A stretch of 64,000 nucleotides of DNA from Phallus indusiatus (lineage: Eukaryota > Basidiomycota > Agaricomycetes > Phallales > Phallaceae): assembly GCA_027605045.1 (NCBI GenBank), contig JAQFWX010000004.1, positions 1,054,001 through 1,118,000 on the forward strand. The letters are read 5' to 3'. Made by a program: the position numbers and the translations under genes. Below the pieces are notes generated by a model, which was not told the DNA's origin, did not search any database, and saw only the letters and a program-made list of their open reading frames with translations. This document shows, piece after piece, positions 1 to 12,300 of the stretch (the first letter of the stretch is position 1; every line of letters starts with the position of its first letter).

Positions 1-25
1 TTCCGCACATAAACCGTCGCACGCA

Positions 26-1630
26 ATGCAATTCCACAATTATCTGGCGGAAATCGCCTCGGCTGCACGAACTCAAGATGGCGAGAAATTAGGGTCATTA
101 TTGTCAATTAATGGAGAACATGTGCCCAGACTCTTGATGGGTTTACATGATAGTAGCGTGAGTCGTCGCGCTAAATATGCTAGTGTTTATGGAAGTAATA
201 CGTTTGTGCAGAGAAGCGCATTGACTAGATATATTCCTAGCGTCATTGCTCCGTGGGGAGAGATTGCTGTGTCCTACGTCCAAGTTATTGTATGCGATGA
301 TGAGCCGGAGAATGCATTCAAAGAACACGATTCTCTTGTGAACGTGTACGTCTCGTTCCGTCCCCTGTAACGATCGCTGAAACAAATTAGATTCATGGCT
401 CGTTTTTTCAAAGACGCAACAAGTTGGGCTCTCCCGGCACTATATTCTTTATTGCGAGATCTCAGGAAGTTAGCTGAAAAGGTAGGTCCAGTTTGAATTT
501 TACTTGTCGTCAGCTATTGAAGTTGTTTGGCCCTGTCTAGGCAGATTCTCATGGTTTACGTGCATCGCAAGGTTCAAGGATGGAAGATGCTGCTCGGACA
601 TGTAACAAGGCTTTCTCGTTTTGCATTTCAGACCGGAATCCAGTCATGGAATCGCGACGATGGGGAACGTACTATTTGGCGGCAATAGTCATGAAGTGTT
701 ATTTTAAGGTTTGCTTTACCTTTAGCCTTCGCATTTCCTCTCATTTTCTCATATCGTCACGTAGATTCACACCATCTCGCTCACTCGTAATATAATCAGG
801 GGATTACAAGCCACCCCAGATCTACCTCCCTTAACTTTATTCCCTAAGTTACATCAGGTAAGACCCCATTTCAAAAGTATGAGACCCCCATATTGACGGA
901 TTTAAAGCTTACATACAGGTATTACCTCGGTTTACTAAGCTTTTTGAATGAAGAGTACCAGCAAGTATGTACATTATATGCTCTGTGAACTCGTGTATCA
1001 ATTTTTAACTTGCTTTTTTTTCATCAGGCCGAAGAAGACCTGACTTTTGCATTTCACAAATGTCATTACACCGATAGACGCAATCAAGAACGTATACTAA
1101 CGTTTCTCATCCCGCTTCGATTATTAAAAGGTCAAATAATTTCTCACACAATTTTGTCACGGTTCCCAGTCCTAGATGCACTCTATGGACCTTTTCTCAC
1201 AGCAGTCAGGCAAGGAAACTTGAAAGCATATGATGCTGCTTTAAGTCACACAGAGGCACGGCTGTTCCGATTAGGTGTTTGGTATATCTGGGAGAAAGCT
1301 AGGGATGTTTGCCTTAGAGGGACATTTAGAAAAGTGTATGTTCGCTTTTTGTCTGCGATGGATATGTTTACTCAATTTGGAGTTAGATGGTTGCTGCATG
1401 AGCAATCTACCAGAATTCCGATAGAATCTTTCCACGCAGCCTTACGACTGGCGAGTGCACAGAGCGCAGACGAAGATGCGTCGTCCACTGGCGAGACGGA
1501 ATGTTTAGTGGCGAATATGATACATAAGGGATATATCAGAGGGTATATCTCTCATGAAAGGCAGATGGTTGTCCTTTCGGCCAAAAATGCTTATCCTCCA
1601 CTGAAAGAGAGACCCAATCAATTTGCGTGA
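26..1630 (+). CDS. PCI-domain protein, PCID2/CSN12 (Thp1-related) family
   Basis: Spliced exons follow the PCID2/CSN12 family from end to end: an N-terminal helical part starting MQFHNYLAEIASA, a central stretch with KAFSFC and RRWGTYYLA that matches the family's fCirvCasD..kkWG region, then AEEDLTFAFHKCH and a C-terminal winged-helix (PCI) part ending in MIHKGYIRGYISHERQ. The homologues are human PCID2 and yeast Thp1/Csn12, known from mRNA export (TREX-2) or as COP9-associated or splicing-associated subunits. The first intron joins phase 2 (AAC GT / A TTC) and restores NVFMARFFKD; at least three more short introns follow. The start is the first in-frame ATG, only 25 bases into the window, so the promoter is outside. 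Which paralogue (Thp1-like or Csn12-like) cannot be decided here. Confidence 0.88.
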
Positions 1631-1822
1631 CATGTTTTGCAATATGTAAAAGTAGATTATTGTTTTTATAAATGTTTAAAACGGATGATGGTGGAGTTGT
1701 GAACGTTTAATTAGCTTCAAACAAGACGAGGTATAAACACAAGATCATCTACACGTTACAAAACTAATAACGGGACTGAAAAATACAAAATGAACCAAAC
1801 GTTATGTATATTATATTTAAAG

Positions 1823-2738
1823 TTATATCATCCCTTTCTCCACGTTGAGATCTTCAAGACGCATAGGTGGATAAAGACGAGTAGAGTCATGAAGAGTGTT
1901 CCGGATAGAGGAACTTGGTGGCAACACCCTCGTTTCCCTTGCGCACATTTCGGGGGATTCATCAGTGACCACATATACAGGTACATAGACAATGAGCTCG
2001 TTCTCGTCTAAAACGATAAGTTGATTCAACTATGGGAGGCGATCGAAATCTATTATTAAAATACCTTTGATTCGGGAACGCAAAAGTCGAGCGCGATATG
2101 AACTTATGGTTAATACATACTGCAACTGAATATATACTAAGTTCTTCAGCTGATTGTTTGAAATTTACGAACAACGTACTTTAACAATTATCATCAATGT
2201 TATTACTGTCGCAGTCGAAGCGAGCTGTTTCTCCGTCCATATCTCGCATGTTTCATAACTTGACCAGGTATTAGCATTAAATATTAGATGGGGCGGGCGA
2301 GAGAGCTCTTCGCATAAGAACGAGTGCAGCCCTGAAGAACGCGAGCTAGGGTACAGAGAAATGCCCAAGAGGGCGAGAGCAAAGAAGCTGACATCAACGA
2401 GGCACACTTGCATGACGGCTCTCAATCGATCCGAACAGCGCTGGATGCGGAATTAATGACGCAACAACGAATGGAACGAAAAAAAGAAATACCTCCATGG
2501 TCGCAGAGAAAGCCACGAGACATGTTCCCGCTGATGTTAGAAAGTATAACAAAGATAATACCCAAAAAGCTGATCCTGCGTCGAAAATATAACGGACAAG
2601 AGTCCCCTCATGCTCCACAGCGGGTTCGTCGATGAATATATGACGTAGCAAAACAAGTTGGGCAATGGCAACAGATGAATTAAAGAGAACGCCGGTGGCC
2701 GATAACATCAACGCTGCGATTCTGAGTCGTTGCTTCAT
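1823..2738 (-). CDS. Predicted multi-pass membrane protein, unrecognised
   Basis: The first exon (from ATG at 2738) encodes three hydrophobic helices: one after MKQRLR, a second around AFWVLSLLYFLTSAG and a third at MEVFLFFVPFVVASLI. A second exon in another frame (about 2165-2405) adds SFFALALLGISLYP and a short hydrophobic run TVITLMIIVKV. A last exon ending at 1823 gives a polar tail with VYVPVYVVTDESPEM and RLEDLNVEKGMI. At least two introns are needed to join the three frames, and their exact borders are uncertain. The size and topology (about four helices, cytosolic tail) resemble small membrane proteins that are common and uncharacterised in basidiomycetes. I do not recognise a family. 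It is divergent from TRM10, with about 220 bases between start codons. Confidence 0.55.
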
Positions 2739-2956
2739 CGACGTTTGGAAAAAGAACGAGGAAGAATGCGGGCTAGTACAGCGCTTTGTTTTATGTAAAA
2801 CATATTATGGTGTCATGTCGGCCAGACCGAGGCTGAGTCGTTCGATTTGTTATAATGTCCGTTTGGGAGATGACGCGATGGCGACCCTCACACACTTTCA
2901 CACGGTGCCGACACCTGGCACTGTCGTGCTCAGTCATCACATCACTAATCACCGCG

Positions 2957-4057
2957 ATGTCTTCGGATCCGGAACTATCGAAAAATGCACGAAAAAGGCT
3001 TTTGAAAGCTGAGAAATACGCATCTATCAAGGCAGAGCGTCGGGCACGCGACAAAGAGAAAAAACGCCTCCGGGCAGAACTGAAGAAAGCAGACACCGAA
3101 ACGACACAGCCGGATCGAAAGAAAAGAAAAGTACAAGGCCCGCGGAGAGTCTTCAACGCCAGAATCGTTGTAGATTTGGGATTCGACGATCTTATGTCTG
3201 AGAAAGTACTGAAAAATGCCGCAGGAAAATATCAGCTCACAATTCTGTAGGAAGTGGTATCGCTGTGCTCGCAATTGGCATACACATACAGCTCAAATCG
3301 ACATTCGTGTAACCCATTCTCATCGATTTTGTGCACTTCTTTGAATGGGAAGACATTGGCGCGTTTACACGAGCTGCAGGATCAGCATACACGCTGGAAC
3401 CATGTCCAGTTTTTGGAGAATGGGTACGAAACCCTGTGGTCCTCTCCCGAAGACAAAGACGAACAGTCGATCAATATTCCAAAGGAGACCATCGTGTATC
3501 TCACTGGTGATTCGGAGGAGGAGTTACTCGAGTTAAAAGAGGGCGAGACATATATAATAGGAGGGATTTGCGATCACAACCGATACAAGGTGCGTATATC
3601 CGAGTTGAATCGTGCAGAGCTGAAGAACAGATTCAGAACTTGTGCCTAAACAAAGCTCAAGGCCAAGCAATTCGGCATGCACGACTTCCAATTGGTACAT
3701 ATTTACAGGGACTTCCGACCAGAAAGATCCTAACAGTGTACGTCATGTCTTTTGGTGTACTCAAAAGTTTCATTATATTATATTGGACAATCGTCTGTTC
3801 ATAGAAACCAAGTGTTCGACATCTTACTTCAGTGGGTTGAACACCGTGATTGGGAGAAGGCGTTTCTCGCTGTCATGCCCAAACGCAAGTTCAATCAATC
3901 TACAAAGAAAGAGGAAACCTCCGTCCAACTGGAAGAAATTGAATCCGACCAGGCCAGTGAAGTCGATGTCAAATTGGAGTCCAATGATCCAACTGCAAAA
4001 CAACCAACCCTGGATGATGTACATCAAGAGGCTCCTTCCAATCCGGAGCTTTCGTAA
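2957..4057 (+). CDS. TRM10: tRNA (guanine-N1)-methyltransferase, TRM10 family
   Basis: Methylates N1 of purine 9 in tRNA using S-adenosylmethionine, through a SPOUT fold. The protein opens with a Lys/Arg-rich helix (SKNARKRLLKAEKYASIKAE), as in yeast Trm10, then enters the SPOUT domain at RIVVDLGFDDLMSEK. Conserved landmarks follow: QLAYTYSSNR, ETIVYLTGDSEEEL, the catalytic-loop region YIIGGICDHNRYK with its conserved Asp, and IRHARLPIGTYL. Intron 3206-3250 (45 bases) is in phase 0; two more join RYK to NLCLNK and LTV to NQVFDILLQW. The start is ATG 2957, which gives the right N terminus; upstream in-frame codons have no family support. An acidic C-terminal tail ends 17 bases before the converging NDUFAF5 stop. 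Confidence 0.93.
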
Positions 4058-4074
4058 ACCTCCATCGTGTCGCG

Positions 4075-5539
4075 TCATTCCAATACCTCTTTCAAGTTCT
4101 TTTCTCCTGAACCTCGTTTTAAGGGCTTGGGTTGATTTGGCGAAGGTTTCCATCCGATCTGCTCCTGGTTAGACGGAGTTTACACGTCAATAGCTCACAT
4201 ACCATGAAAATCACTTGGAATGTCGCGGGTATGGCTCCATCCTCCACCCCATGAAGTTCTTGAAAATGTTGATTAAACCTTAAAAAGTCTCATGAAGTCC
4301 ATTAGGTATCACATACCTTTGTATATGGCTGAAGTTGCAACTAGTGTGTCGCGATGAAGGAAATGCCTCCTACCGTAGCTTGTATTGAGATAAATGTCTT
4401 TGTGACGCAACAAATACATACCGTCCAATCACTGCATTTTGTTCGCCCATGTCTTGAAGATCTTCCAATAATTCCCACATACTAGGATATGTGACGCGAA
4501 TTTCTTCGATATCTACTGTCAGCAAGGTGAATCCTGCCCGGCTCAGGAGGTTTGAGACATCGCGAGTGTCTATACCGATTAAGAAATGAGAATATTTAGA
4601 TCAAATGAATGCACTACCGGTCATAGGAGACACATGAGGTGAAATTCCCCCTTCACGTTCAACTTCCGCTAGCTGTAGTGCTGTCCTGCGGAGACAGGTT
4701 AACTTGAGCAGCTAGCTTGCATAGTCATAAACGCACCGCAGTTCGAAGAGAGTCTCACCGCCAAACATAGCAGCGAGGAAAAAACCATCAGGTTTCAATG
4801 CATTTTGAATCTGGACCAAGACGCCTTTTGTTTAGGTATATGAAAAGCTCTCCCTAACATGGTCAATAAACAACACTTACCTGGAAGATCGTTTACCCAA
4901 TGCAGACTCAAACATGATATAATGGCATCTTGGGAGTTTGGTGAAAGAATCTTGTGCAAGTCTTCCTCGTCGGTTTGTATTCGTTGTACATTGACTAGTT
5001 TCAGTCGATGAGCTGAACGTACTACCTATTTAAGGCAAATATAGTTAACCTTCAAACTCCTCTTCAGAATCTCTATCCAAGGACTTTTCTAAATCAAAAT
5101 TCAGCTTTAAAATAGTTTATGAAACGAGGAGCGAGGGCATACTGCTCATATCTAGCATCATAATTTCCTTTGCATTCTTTGGCTCTAGAAGTTTGCTGAA
5201 ATGACCTGAACCTGCGCCCAAATCGACAATTGTGTCGGCTGTTCGGCGAATATCCTATAGCAAACACATTCGCATACTTTCAAGATAAACCGGGAACGCG
5301 TAACTTACCATAAACCTTTCAAACATTCGATCCGCTACTTCATTTCGCAAATAGTCAACCATTCTGCTTCGTTCACCACCATCGCGTGTCGCAGCGCGAT
5401 CTCTTTGCATCTGTTTGGCATTTCTATCGAATATTTGAAAAGGGGCTAACGACGGAGTCTCTGTGAACGAAGCAAATCCTCGTTTCTGGAGGAAAGAATG
5501 CACATGCAATTGCTGGTGAAGGACGCGGAATGATCTCAT
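4075..5539 (-). CDS. NDUFAF5: NDUFAF5-type mitochondrial complex I assembly factor (SAM-dependent)
   Basis: A class I SAM-dependent protein of the NDUFAF5 family; human NDUFAF5 hydroxylates an arginine of complex I subunit NDUFS7 in the mitochondrial matrix. The N terminus ([20 protein letters not shown]) is basic and fits a mitochondrial presequence. The family core then begins with [14 protein letters not shown]. After the first intron comes the SAM-binding motif [16 protein letters not shown], then MLDMS. Further exons give [37 protein letters not shown] and [13 protein letters not shown], all in family order. It has at least eight exons. The C terminus is [18 protein letters not shown] followed by a short Lys/Glu tail and TGA at 4075-4077. 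Only 43 bases separate its ATG from that of the divergent nucleolar protein gene. Confidence 0.92.
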
Positions 5540-5582
5540 AATTTTTGATTCCGCTCGCCCGCGGCTGTTGTACTACCTGGTA
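5540..5582. promoter_or_regulatory. 43-base divergent intergenic region (NDUFAF5 / NOP13-like)
   Basis: Only 43 bases lie between the two ATG codons, which point away from each other. No TATA box is seen. Both 5' leaders must be extremely short, or each transcript must start inside the other gene's coding region. Confidence 0.6.
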
Positions 5583-7085
5583 ATGTCTTCCTCGTCCGAC
5601 AGCAGCTCCTCCGAGTCTGAAACAAGCTCGAAAGATAAAACCGTATCAAAAGGCTTGAAGAGAAAAAGAGACACTGATGTCTCTAAAGGAAATGATGAAA
5701 ACCTCGAGGACGGCGCGACTACCGGCTCGACCTCTGAGCCAGAGTCGGATTCGGATTCAGATTCGGACGCTTCAGAAGAAAACATAGAGCAAACCGAAAC
5801 AAAAAGCGAAAATGTTCTCTCCCATGCTGCGCAGCGCAAACTTAAAAAGAAAGCTAAAAAAGCTGCTGAGAGTCACGAGGAAGAAGCTACCAAGAAAGTT
5901 GTACCGGAAACCTTGAACCCAAAGCGACAGAATTCTATCTGGGTTGGCAATCTTGCCTTCAAAACAACTGAGCAAGCCTTACGGGACTTTTTCACTCGTC
6001 ATGTTCCAGGATGCGAGATTACGAGAGTTAACATGCCGAAAAAAGGTGGACAAGATATTCAAGGCGGTGCCGGCATGAGAGGGCAGAATAAAGGGTAATT
6101 ATCGTCCTAATTTTCTTTTCGATGTGATAGCTCTGATTATGGATAGATTTGCGTATGTTGACTTCTCCACCGAAAATGACAAAACCAAGGCGATTGAAGC
6201 ATCGGAGCAAAATTTGGATGGAAGAAAACTTCTCATAAAAGATGGTTGGCTATCCACTTTCTCCCTCTCTTCCTCTAAACTAATAATACATCTCAACAGG
6301 CCTCAGTTACGAAGGTCGTCCCGCCGGACCTGTGGTTGATGGTGACATCACAAAGTCAAAAACTGCTAAAAAGATTCTGGCTTCTCAGAAACAACCACCG
6401 GGACCTACCTTATTTTTTGGTAATCTCAGCTTTCAAGTTACGGAGAGTTCATTACAGACATTACTCGAACGGAATTGGAAATCTCATGGAACTGTAAAGA
6501 ATGATACCAAAGACCAAAATCAAGAGGAGAAGTCATTTATCAGAAAAATTCGATTAGGAACATTCGAAGATAGTGGAAAATGTAAAGGGTCAGTGGATAT
6601 GGTATTATGCATCCGAACCGATTTTATCTCTTTTAATTAGATGGGCTTTCATCGATTTTCATAATCCTGCTGATGCAACACATGCACTAATTAATCCGAA
6701 AAACCATTTCCTGGATGGGAGAAAGCTTGTCGTTGAGTATGCATCCCAGGAAGCTGTCCGTCGTGGCGGCGGCGCACCACGAGTTCAAGACAAGGCTAAC
6801 CGGAAAAAACATCCGAAGGGTTCAGAACAAGACCGGTCTGAGGGCCAAGATAACGATCAACAAGATGCTGAGGCAGATGTTGATGCAGATGCAAATGTAG
6901 ACGAAACGCCCATTCATAAGAAGAGAAAACTCGAATCCACGACGCGACCGAAACGTGCAAAACCTGGAGCAGCTTTAGCTATGGCAAAACGGGAGACAGC
7001 TGCAATAGTCCCTTCCATCGGGAAAAAATCGTATTCTAATTATATAGTACTTTTTCTGGTAGACAATAGTTTTATTGGGGATTAG
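5583..7085 (+). CDS. NOP13: Two-RRM nucleolar RNA-binding protein, NOP13 type
   Basis: An acidic, serine-rich N terminus of about 85 residues (runs of SDSDSDSD and ESE) and a basic patch LKKKAKKAAES precede RRM1, which starts at NSIWVGNLAFKTTEQAL and ends with the RNP-1-like FAYVDFSTEND. RRM2 starts at PTLFFGNLSFQVTESSL and contains WAFIDFHNPADA. A basic tail, KKRKLESTTRPKRAKPG, follows. This layout is that of fungal Nop13 and related nucleolin-like pre-ribosome factors. Introns at 6095-6146 and 6245-6299, and one before WAFIDF, join cleanly. The start is ATG 5583. The last codons are odd: after SIGKK the frame runs into YIVLFLVDNSFIGD, whereas the family usually stops within a few residues of a GKK-I-hydrophobic ending (see findings). 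The stop codon then overlaps the stop of the converging OFD1 gene. Confidence 0.85.
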
Positions 7086-9138
7086 GAATTCTCCGTTCCA
7101 CTCGGTTCTATCTGGCTACCATCGCCGTTCTCCTCGTCTTCCATCTCGTCCTCCATCTCAACTTGACCTATCTCCCATTCACCAAAAATGTCCCATCGTG
7201 AGCCAGGTGCTTTTGCAGAGACATACTTCACAAAATAAAGTACGCCTGCATCTCGAAGGACCAAAAGTAGCCGATTGAAGCCGGGCTGCACGGTTAACAA
7301 TGTGCTGTCGTCCTCGTCTTCGCTATCATCCTCGCCATCTTTCATTTCACCATTCGCATTCGCATTCTTTTTCCGGATCGATAAATCGCAGGATCATCTT
7401 CTCCTTCTCCGGCAGCCATGTAGCACTACATTTCATTAGAGATGTTATTTCCTGTAGCAGTAAATAATATGACATACCTCCCATCCACCCCATTCTCCAG
7501 ACTCCCAACTCGCCTCTTCTTTACCTTTACCTTTACCTTGAACTTCCACATCTGGAGTTAGACTTAAAATGACATTCAATCTGACGTCTTCGTCCCCTGG
7601 TGTAGCTAATGTATAGTCTAAACCCGGACGGAATCTCCTTGTTTCTATTGAATATTGTAAAGGTAATAGAGAAGACACCAGTGCCAGCCATGTTCGAAAA
7701 GCGGGTGAAGGGAATAATTCGTTATTCAGGCGCTTCAATATTGCAATGGCACCGTCTGCTTGTGCATTCTGATCTCGAAAAACGCAATATCGATGTTTGT
7801 GTGGTGGACCTTTTATAGTCCACGCAGAATCCGTAGTAGCGCCATTGATATGCAGCGGTATCTTCTGTTCACGAGCGAATCCTAGTAGATCCTTCGTGTC
7901 GAGATGTCGTAGCCCCGTTTCTAGTTCGGTCGCAAGATCGCTCCGTAGAAATTTATGCACTTGTAGACTGGATTCCGCCGCGAAGTTATCAGCCATGGTA
8001 GAAATATTTTTTGCGGAGAGAAATGCCTTAATAAACTTTGAGTTGGTAGAATTAAAGGTTTGCGAAAAGTAATCCTACAGGATTCAAAAACTGGGAAAGA
8101 AATTCCTTGTCGTCCTCGTCTAATATTGGAGGAATTGGTGGTGGGATGTCATCAGAATAGGGAGTAAACACTCGATCAGCCCCCGAGGTCTGTTTTCGAT
8201 CTTTTCAACTGATTTTTGTGCGACGAGATCGAATTGAAAAATTCTTACCAATTGTTCTAATGAGCTTTTTTCACGGTCAGCAGGTTCAGGTACGTATCCA
8301 GCTTCGCCTTCTTGAGCTTTGTGGAACCAGCCACTTATTGATAATCGCTCCCTTGTATCATTACCACCCCCAACAATAACCTCCTCCACTGAATGAAAGC
8401 TCCTCCCCGGTTGAACTTCGAAGAAAATGAATTGGTTCCACGCAGGTGGAATTTTTTTAGATGGTATCGTTTCGGGCTCGCCGTTTTCTACGACAGGATA
8501 TAATTCTAATGCACCTCCCCAAGCTTCCTCCCATTTATTTCCCGCTGGAAGAGGCATGTATAGGATATATGAAACGCAGCGAGATCCGATCACGTCGTCG
8601 TGATTCAAAAGGTGACAGCCAGATTTATACGAGTTCACCGACATGTCCTGCTTGGATCCCGAAAGCGCACCACATCCTGTTACTTTTTGCAAAAATTCTC
8701 GGAATTGTTGGGAGTAGAGTGCGTCTCTAAGAGCTAATAAACCTGGTAGCAAATCCAATTGCTCCTTTGGCAGATATGATAGCGAAGCAAGATCCCCGGT
8801 TTGATGAACCTATTTTAAAGAGAGATCAAAAAGGGAAATCGCAAGCCAAGGAATACTGAGTTCCATACTTTGTATATGTCCGTCGATTTTTCCGTAAAAC
8901 TTAGTTGGTCAATGCACTCGTCTTTTACTTGGGTAAGCAGTGTATCATCAATGAGCTTGTCAATGACGCAATATTTGTATGGTTCAGACGACAAGTATTC
9001 TTCATTTAGTTTGAGAGCGTTTGTGTGCGCCAGTAGCCCAGAAGTGAAACGGCTCTCAATGTCATCGGTTAAGGCAAATCTTTTCGCTCGTTTGTTGGAT
9101 GCGGGAGGTGAAGGTGAACGCAGTCGCGTTTGAGTCAT
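7082..9138 (-). CDS. TPA1: Prolyl 3,4-dihydroxylase, OFD1/TPA1 (OGFOD1) family
   Basis: A 2-oxoglutarate and Fe(II) dioxygenase. Yeast Tpa1 and human OGFOD1 hydroxylate a proline of ribosomal protein uS12; S. pombe Ofd1 also controls the SREBP factor Sre1. The catalytic domain shows the iron ligands HDD in CHLLNHDDVIGSRCVSYIL, the distal His in PGRSFHSVEEV and the cosubstrate Arg in TRERLSISGWFH. The C-terminal degenerate double-stranded beta-helix domain follows (LDTKDLLGFAREQKIPLHI, HRYCVFRDQN) and ends with RDAGVLYFVKYVSAKAPGSR and an acidic tail. At least four exons are needed. The start at 9138 gives a short basic N terminus with a possible nuclear signal (NKRAKRFAL). It converges on the nucleolar protein gene, so two translation-related genes face each other here. 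Confidence 0.92.
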
Positions 9139-9256
9139 TGCTTTTCGTAAAAGATTTTTGGAAATAGCTGAGCAGCGAGAGCACCAGAGTTTTTAATCCC
9201 TAACACTGACGACTACCAAGATTGAGTAGGGCCTGACAGAGTTCGCGAGTCACGGT

Positions 9257-9262
9257 CACGTG
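9257..9262. promoter_or_regulatory. CACGTG E-box between OFD1 and MLH3
   Basis: A perfect CACGTG palindrome lies in the 227-base divergent region between the OFD1 and MLH3 start codons. bHLH factors, including SREBP-type and Cbf1-type, bind such boxes in fungi. One hexamer alone is weak evidence. Confidence 0.3.
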
Positions 9263-9365
9263 GCTGACTAAGAAAAAAGTAAACTGTATAACTCAAAGGC
9301 TACATAAAAGCCATGTCGTGCATTGAACTATATTATACGATCATCTTTAAAACCTAATAATTTTT

Positions 9366-12300
9366 ATGACTTCAATTGCAAGGCTACCCCAATCAAGCCG
9401 TACATTTCTACGCTCAACGACAATATTAACGTCCATCCCTCAAATAATCCATGAACTTGTCCAAAACTCTCTAGATGCAAATGCCTCCCAAATCGATATC
9501 AGTCTCAACATGGATTTATGGCAGTGTTGGGTTCGTGATAATGGACATGGAATCGATAAAACAGACATGCGTGTGCTAGCTCGAGGCGGAGAAGAGGGTC
9601 GTTACGGTATGCTAACATGAATATTCAATACGCTTGGGGATGCTTAATTTGAAACAACGTAGGTTCATCTAAGGCACATGATGAGGCTTCTCTGAGTTCG
9701 ATATCAACACTTGGTTTTCGAGGCGAAGGTGAATTGATATTTTATCTGGTCTGCACGATCGACTGTAAACCATTGCAATTTCAGCTCTTGCATCTGCTGC
9801 AGATGTTTCGATCCTTGAAATCGCTTCAAGAACAGCAACTGCTTTGGATACCTGGTCTATAATCTTGAAGGTATGTCCTTATATGCTCCATTTGTTGACC
9901 GCTCTCATTTATTTTGGTTAGGGAGGGAAAGCTCTTTATTACGGGGTTGCAACTCGGTGGAAACGCGAATACGCTGGAACAACAGTCGTTGTCCGTGATG
10001 CATTCTATAACGTGCGGGATTACTGCTTATTTTATCAGAATATATAACAAAGCATATGAATAGCTGCCTGTTAGGCGTCGGACTCACCCAAACGTTGCCC
10101 AGACCGTTGAGTCGATTCGCAGAGACTTGGAGTGTATGGCAATGGTGTTTCCACACGTCGCGTTCTCTTTGGAAAATGCGGCAAAGGAGCAAAATGAAGG
10201 TTTTGGAAAAGGCAGAATTCTCACTATTCCTAAGGTAGGCTTCAAAAACGATTGACTCGATCTGGACTTAACCCCTTTCAAGACCAGTTCCTCCTTGGCT
10301 ACTTTCCGGCATCTATTTGGAAAGTCCATATGCGAGGTTAGCATTACCTTGTCTCAGCAATCACAAAAATGACCTTTTTTTAGAGCTTTGAGGAAATAAA
10401 TTCACAAGAAGGCAGTATCTGTGTTCAAGGGTTTTTAGGTATAGAAGGGGTTCACACCAAGGTTAGTCGTTACTTTGCACGTAAGACCATATGTAACATT
10501 CATCTGTTAGCTTTACCAATATATCTGTATGTATAAAGACCCTCTGTAGTTGTGCTTGCGAACTTTGACCTGTCTAGACCTCAACCGTCAACTCCTTTCC
10601 TTCTGCGATCTTCATAAAATCATCGATGCAAGGTTATCCTCCAGCTCCTTCGGAAGAAATGTATGCAGCACTTTTTCTCTCAAAAGATAGACAACTGAGT
10701 TGGCAAAGGCCTCCGAAACCGATGCTAGTGTGTCCACGAAACGAGGCATGTGTATTCTTTTGCATCACCCCTCTATTACTAACGTTTTTGCGCAGTCTTG
10801 CGTCGTTCACCTCGCAAGAATGAGCGTCGGTTGGTATATCTTCTGAGCATTACATTACCGTCCCATATGGTCGACAACTGCCTCGAGCCTGCGAAAGCTT
10901 CGGTTAATGTCAAGGTGATATTTGTTATTTATAACGACTATTCCACATTAACATATGTTCAGGATTCTGACGTTCTATGTAAACTTCTGGATAGGATCAT
11001 TCGTTCGTTCCTCGTTCGCAATGGTTTTGTCTCGTCCTCTCAGAAGCATGCTTTGGATGATTCAACGGACTCACCGACCAAAAAGCCTCGAACGAGAAGG
11101 GTAATCGAAACACCTGCAGAAGAATCGCTGAGCTTGTATCCGCATTGTTCACAGGGTGTGAACTCAACGCCATTTGCTGTATGATTATGCTTTACTTCTC
11201 CACTAGCTTTTACTTAAATTAAAAGAATCCTTTTTGCAAGAGGCCTGAAGAAGCTCGATGGGCTGACGAGTATGAGGGCATAGAAACTGACGGGTATGCA
11301 CACATAGACATCAGCCGGCTCGGATGGACGCCGGGAAGCAGCGCCACAGATGGCAAATTACCGGAGTGGATACAAAATACACTAGCAGTAAGTATCATTA
11401 CTCTGCTGCTATCATATCATTAAGTCAACTTGCATAGGCCTGGAAGAACCCTACCTTCGGGCTGAGAGAGGACCACATACGCTCCGTGTCGACTGTATCT
11501 TCGCAGGACGATCAGCCATGTTCATCTTTGAGAACACGGCGTTCTCATAATCTTTCTTTGAATGATAAAGAATTTGTGGAAACAATATCAACAAATTTTA
11601 CCAGAGCACAGCTGGAAAACGCCGAAGTCATAGGACAAGTGGATACAAAGTTCATTGCGTGTTTGGTTGAGAATGGATCTACCCCAGTCAATCGAACGTT
11701 GGTTTTGGTTGATCAGCATGCAGCTGATGAAAGGGTCCGTGTCGAACGCTTCCTGTCGGAGATTTGCAGAGGATTCCTTCAGCAAAACTCGAGCGCTGGA
11801 ATAAAGACGGTGCAATTAGATCCACCCATCCCCGTGCTTTTGAATAGGTCTGAAGCCAAGGTTTATCGGAAAAACGTCCCCTCACAAGTGTTCGCGAGGT
11901 GGGGATTCAACCTGGAAGCAGCCGGAGAAATTGGGCCTAACCAGGATGAAGATTTCGATTATGAAAATGAGTACTTTCAGGTCTTGGTAAAAGGGATACC
12001 CGAACTACTTAGTGAAAAGGTTTATTTTATTTATCTGTCAACAGGAAAGAGGAGCTAATTGATCTTAGCTGCTGACTGGAGATGAATTAAGAGAGTTCGT
12101 TAAAAGCTACCTGGCCCGTTTGGCCGTTGAGGGAGTTACTTCGAAATTGCCTTCGTTGAACAATACGAGTCATTGGACGAGCGCGCTTCGTTTGTGCCCA
12201 CGAGAGCTTATCGATCTTGTCAATTCTAAGGCCTGCAGGGGTACGTATAGGTCCATGGATATGGCAGAGCTTGTTAAGGAAGTTGTCCGCAGGAGCAATT

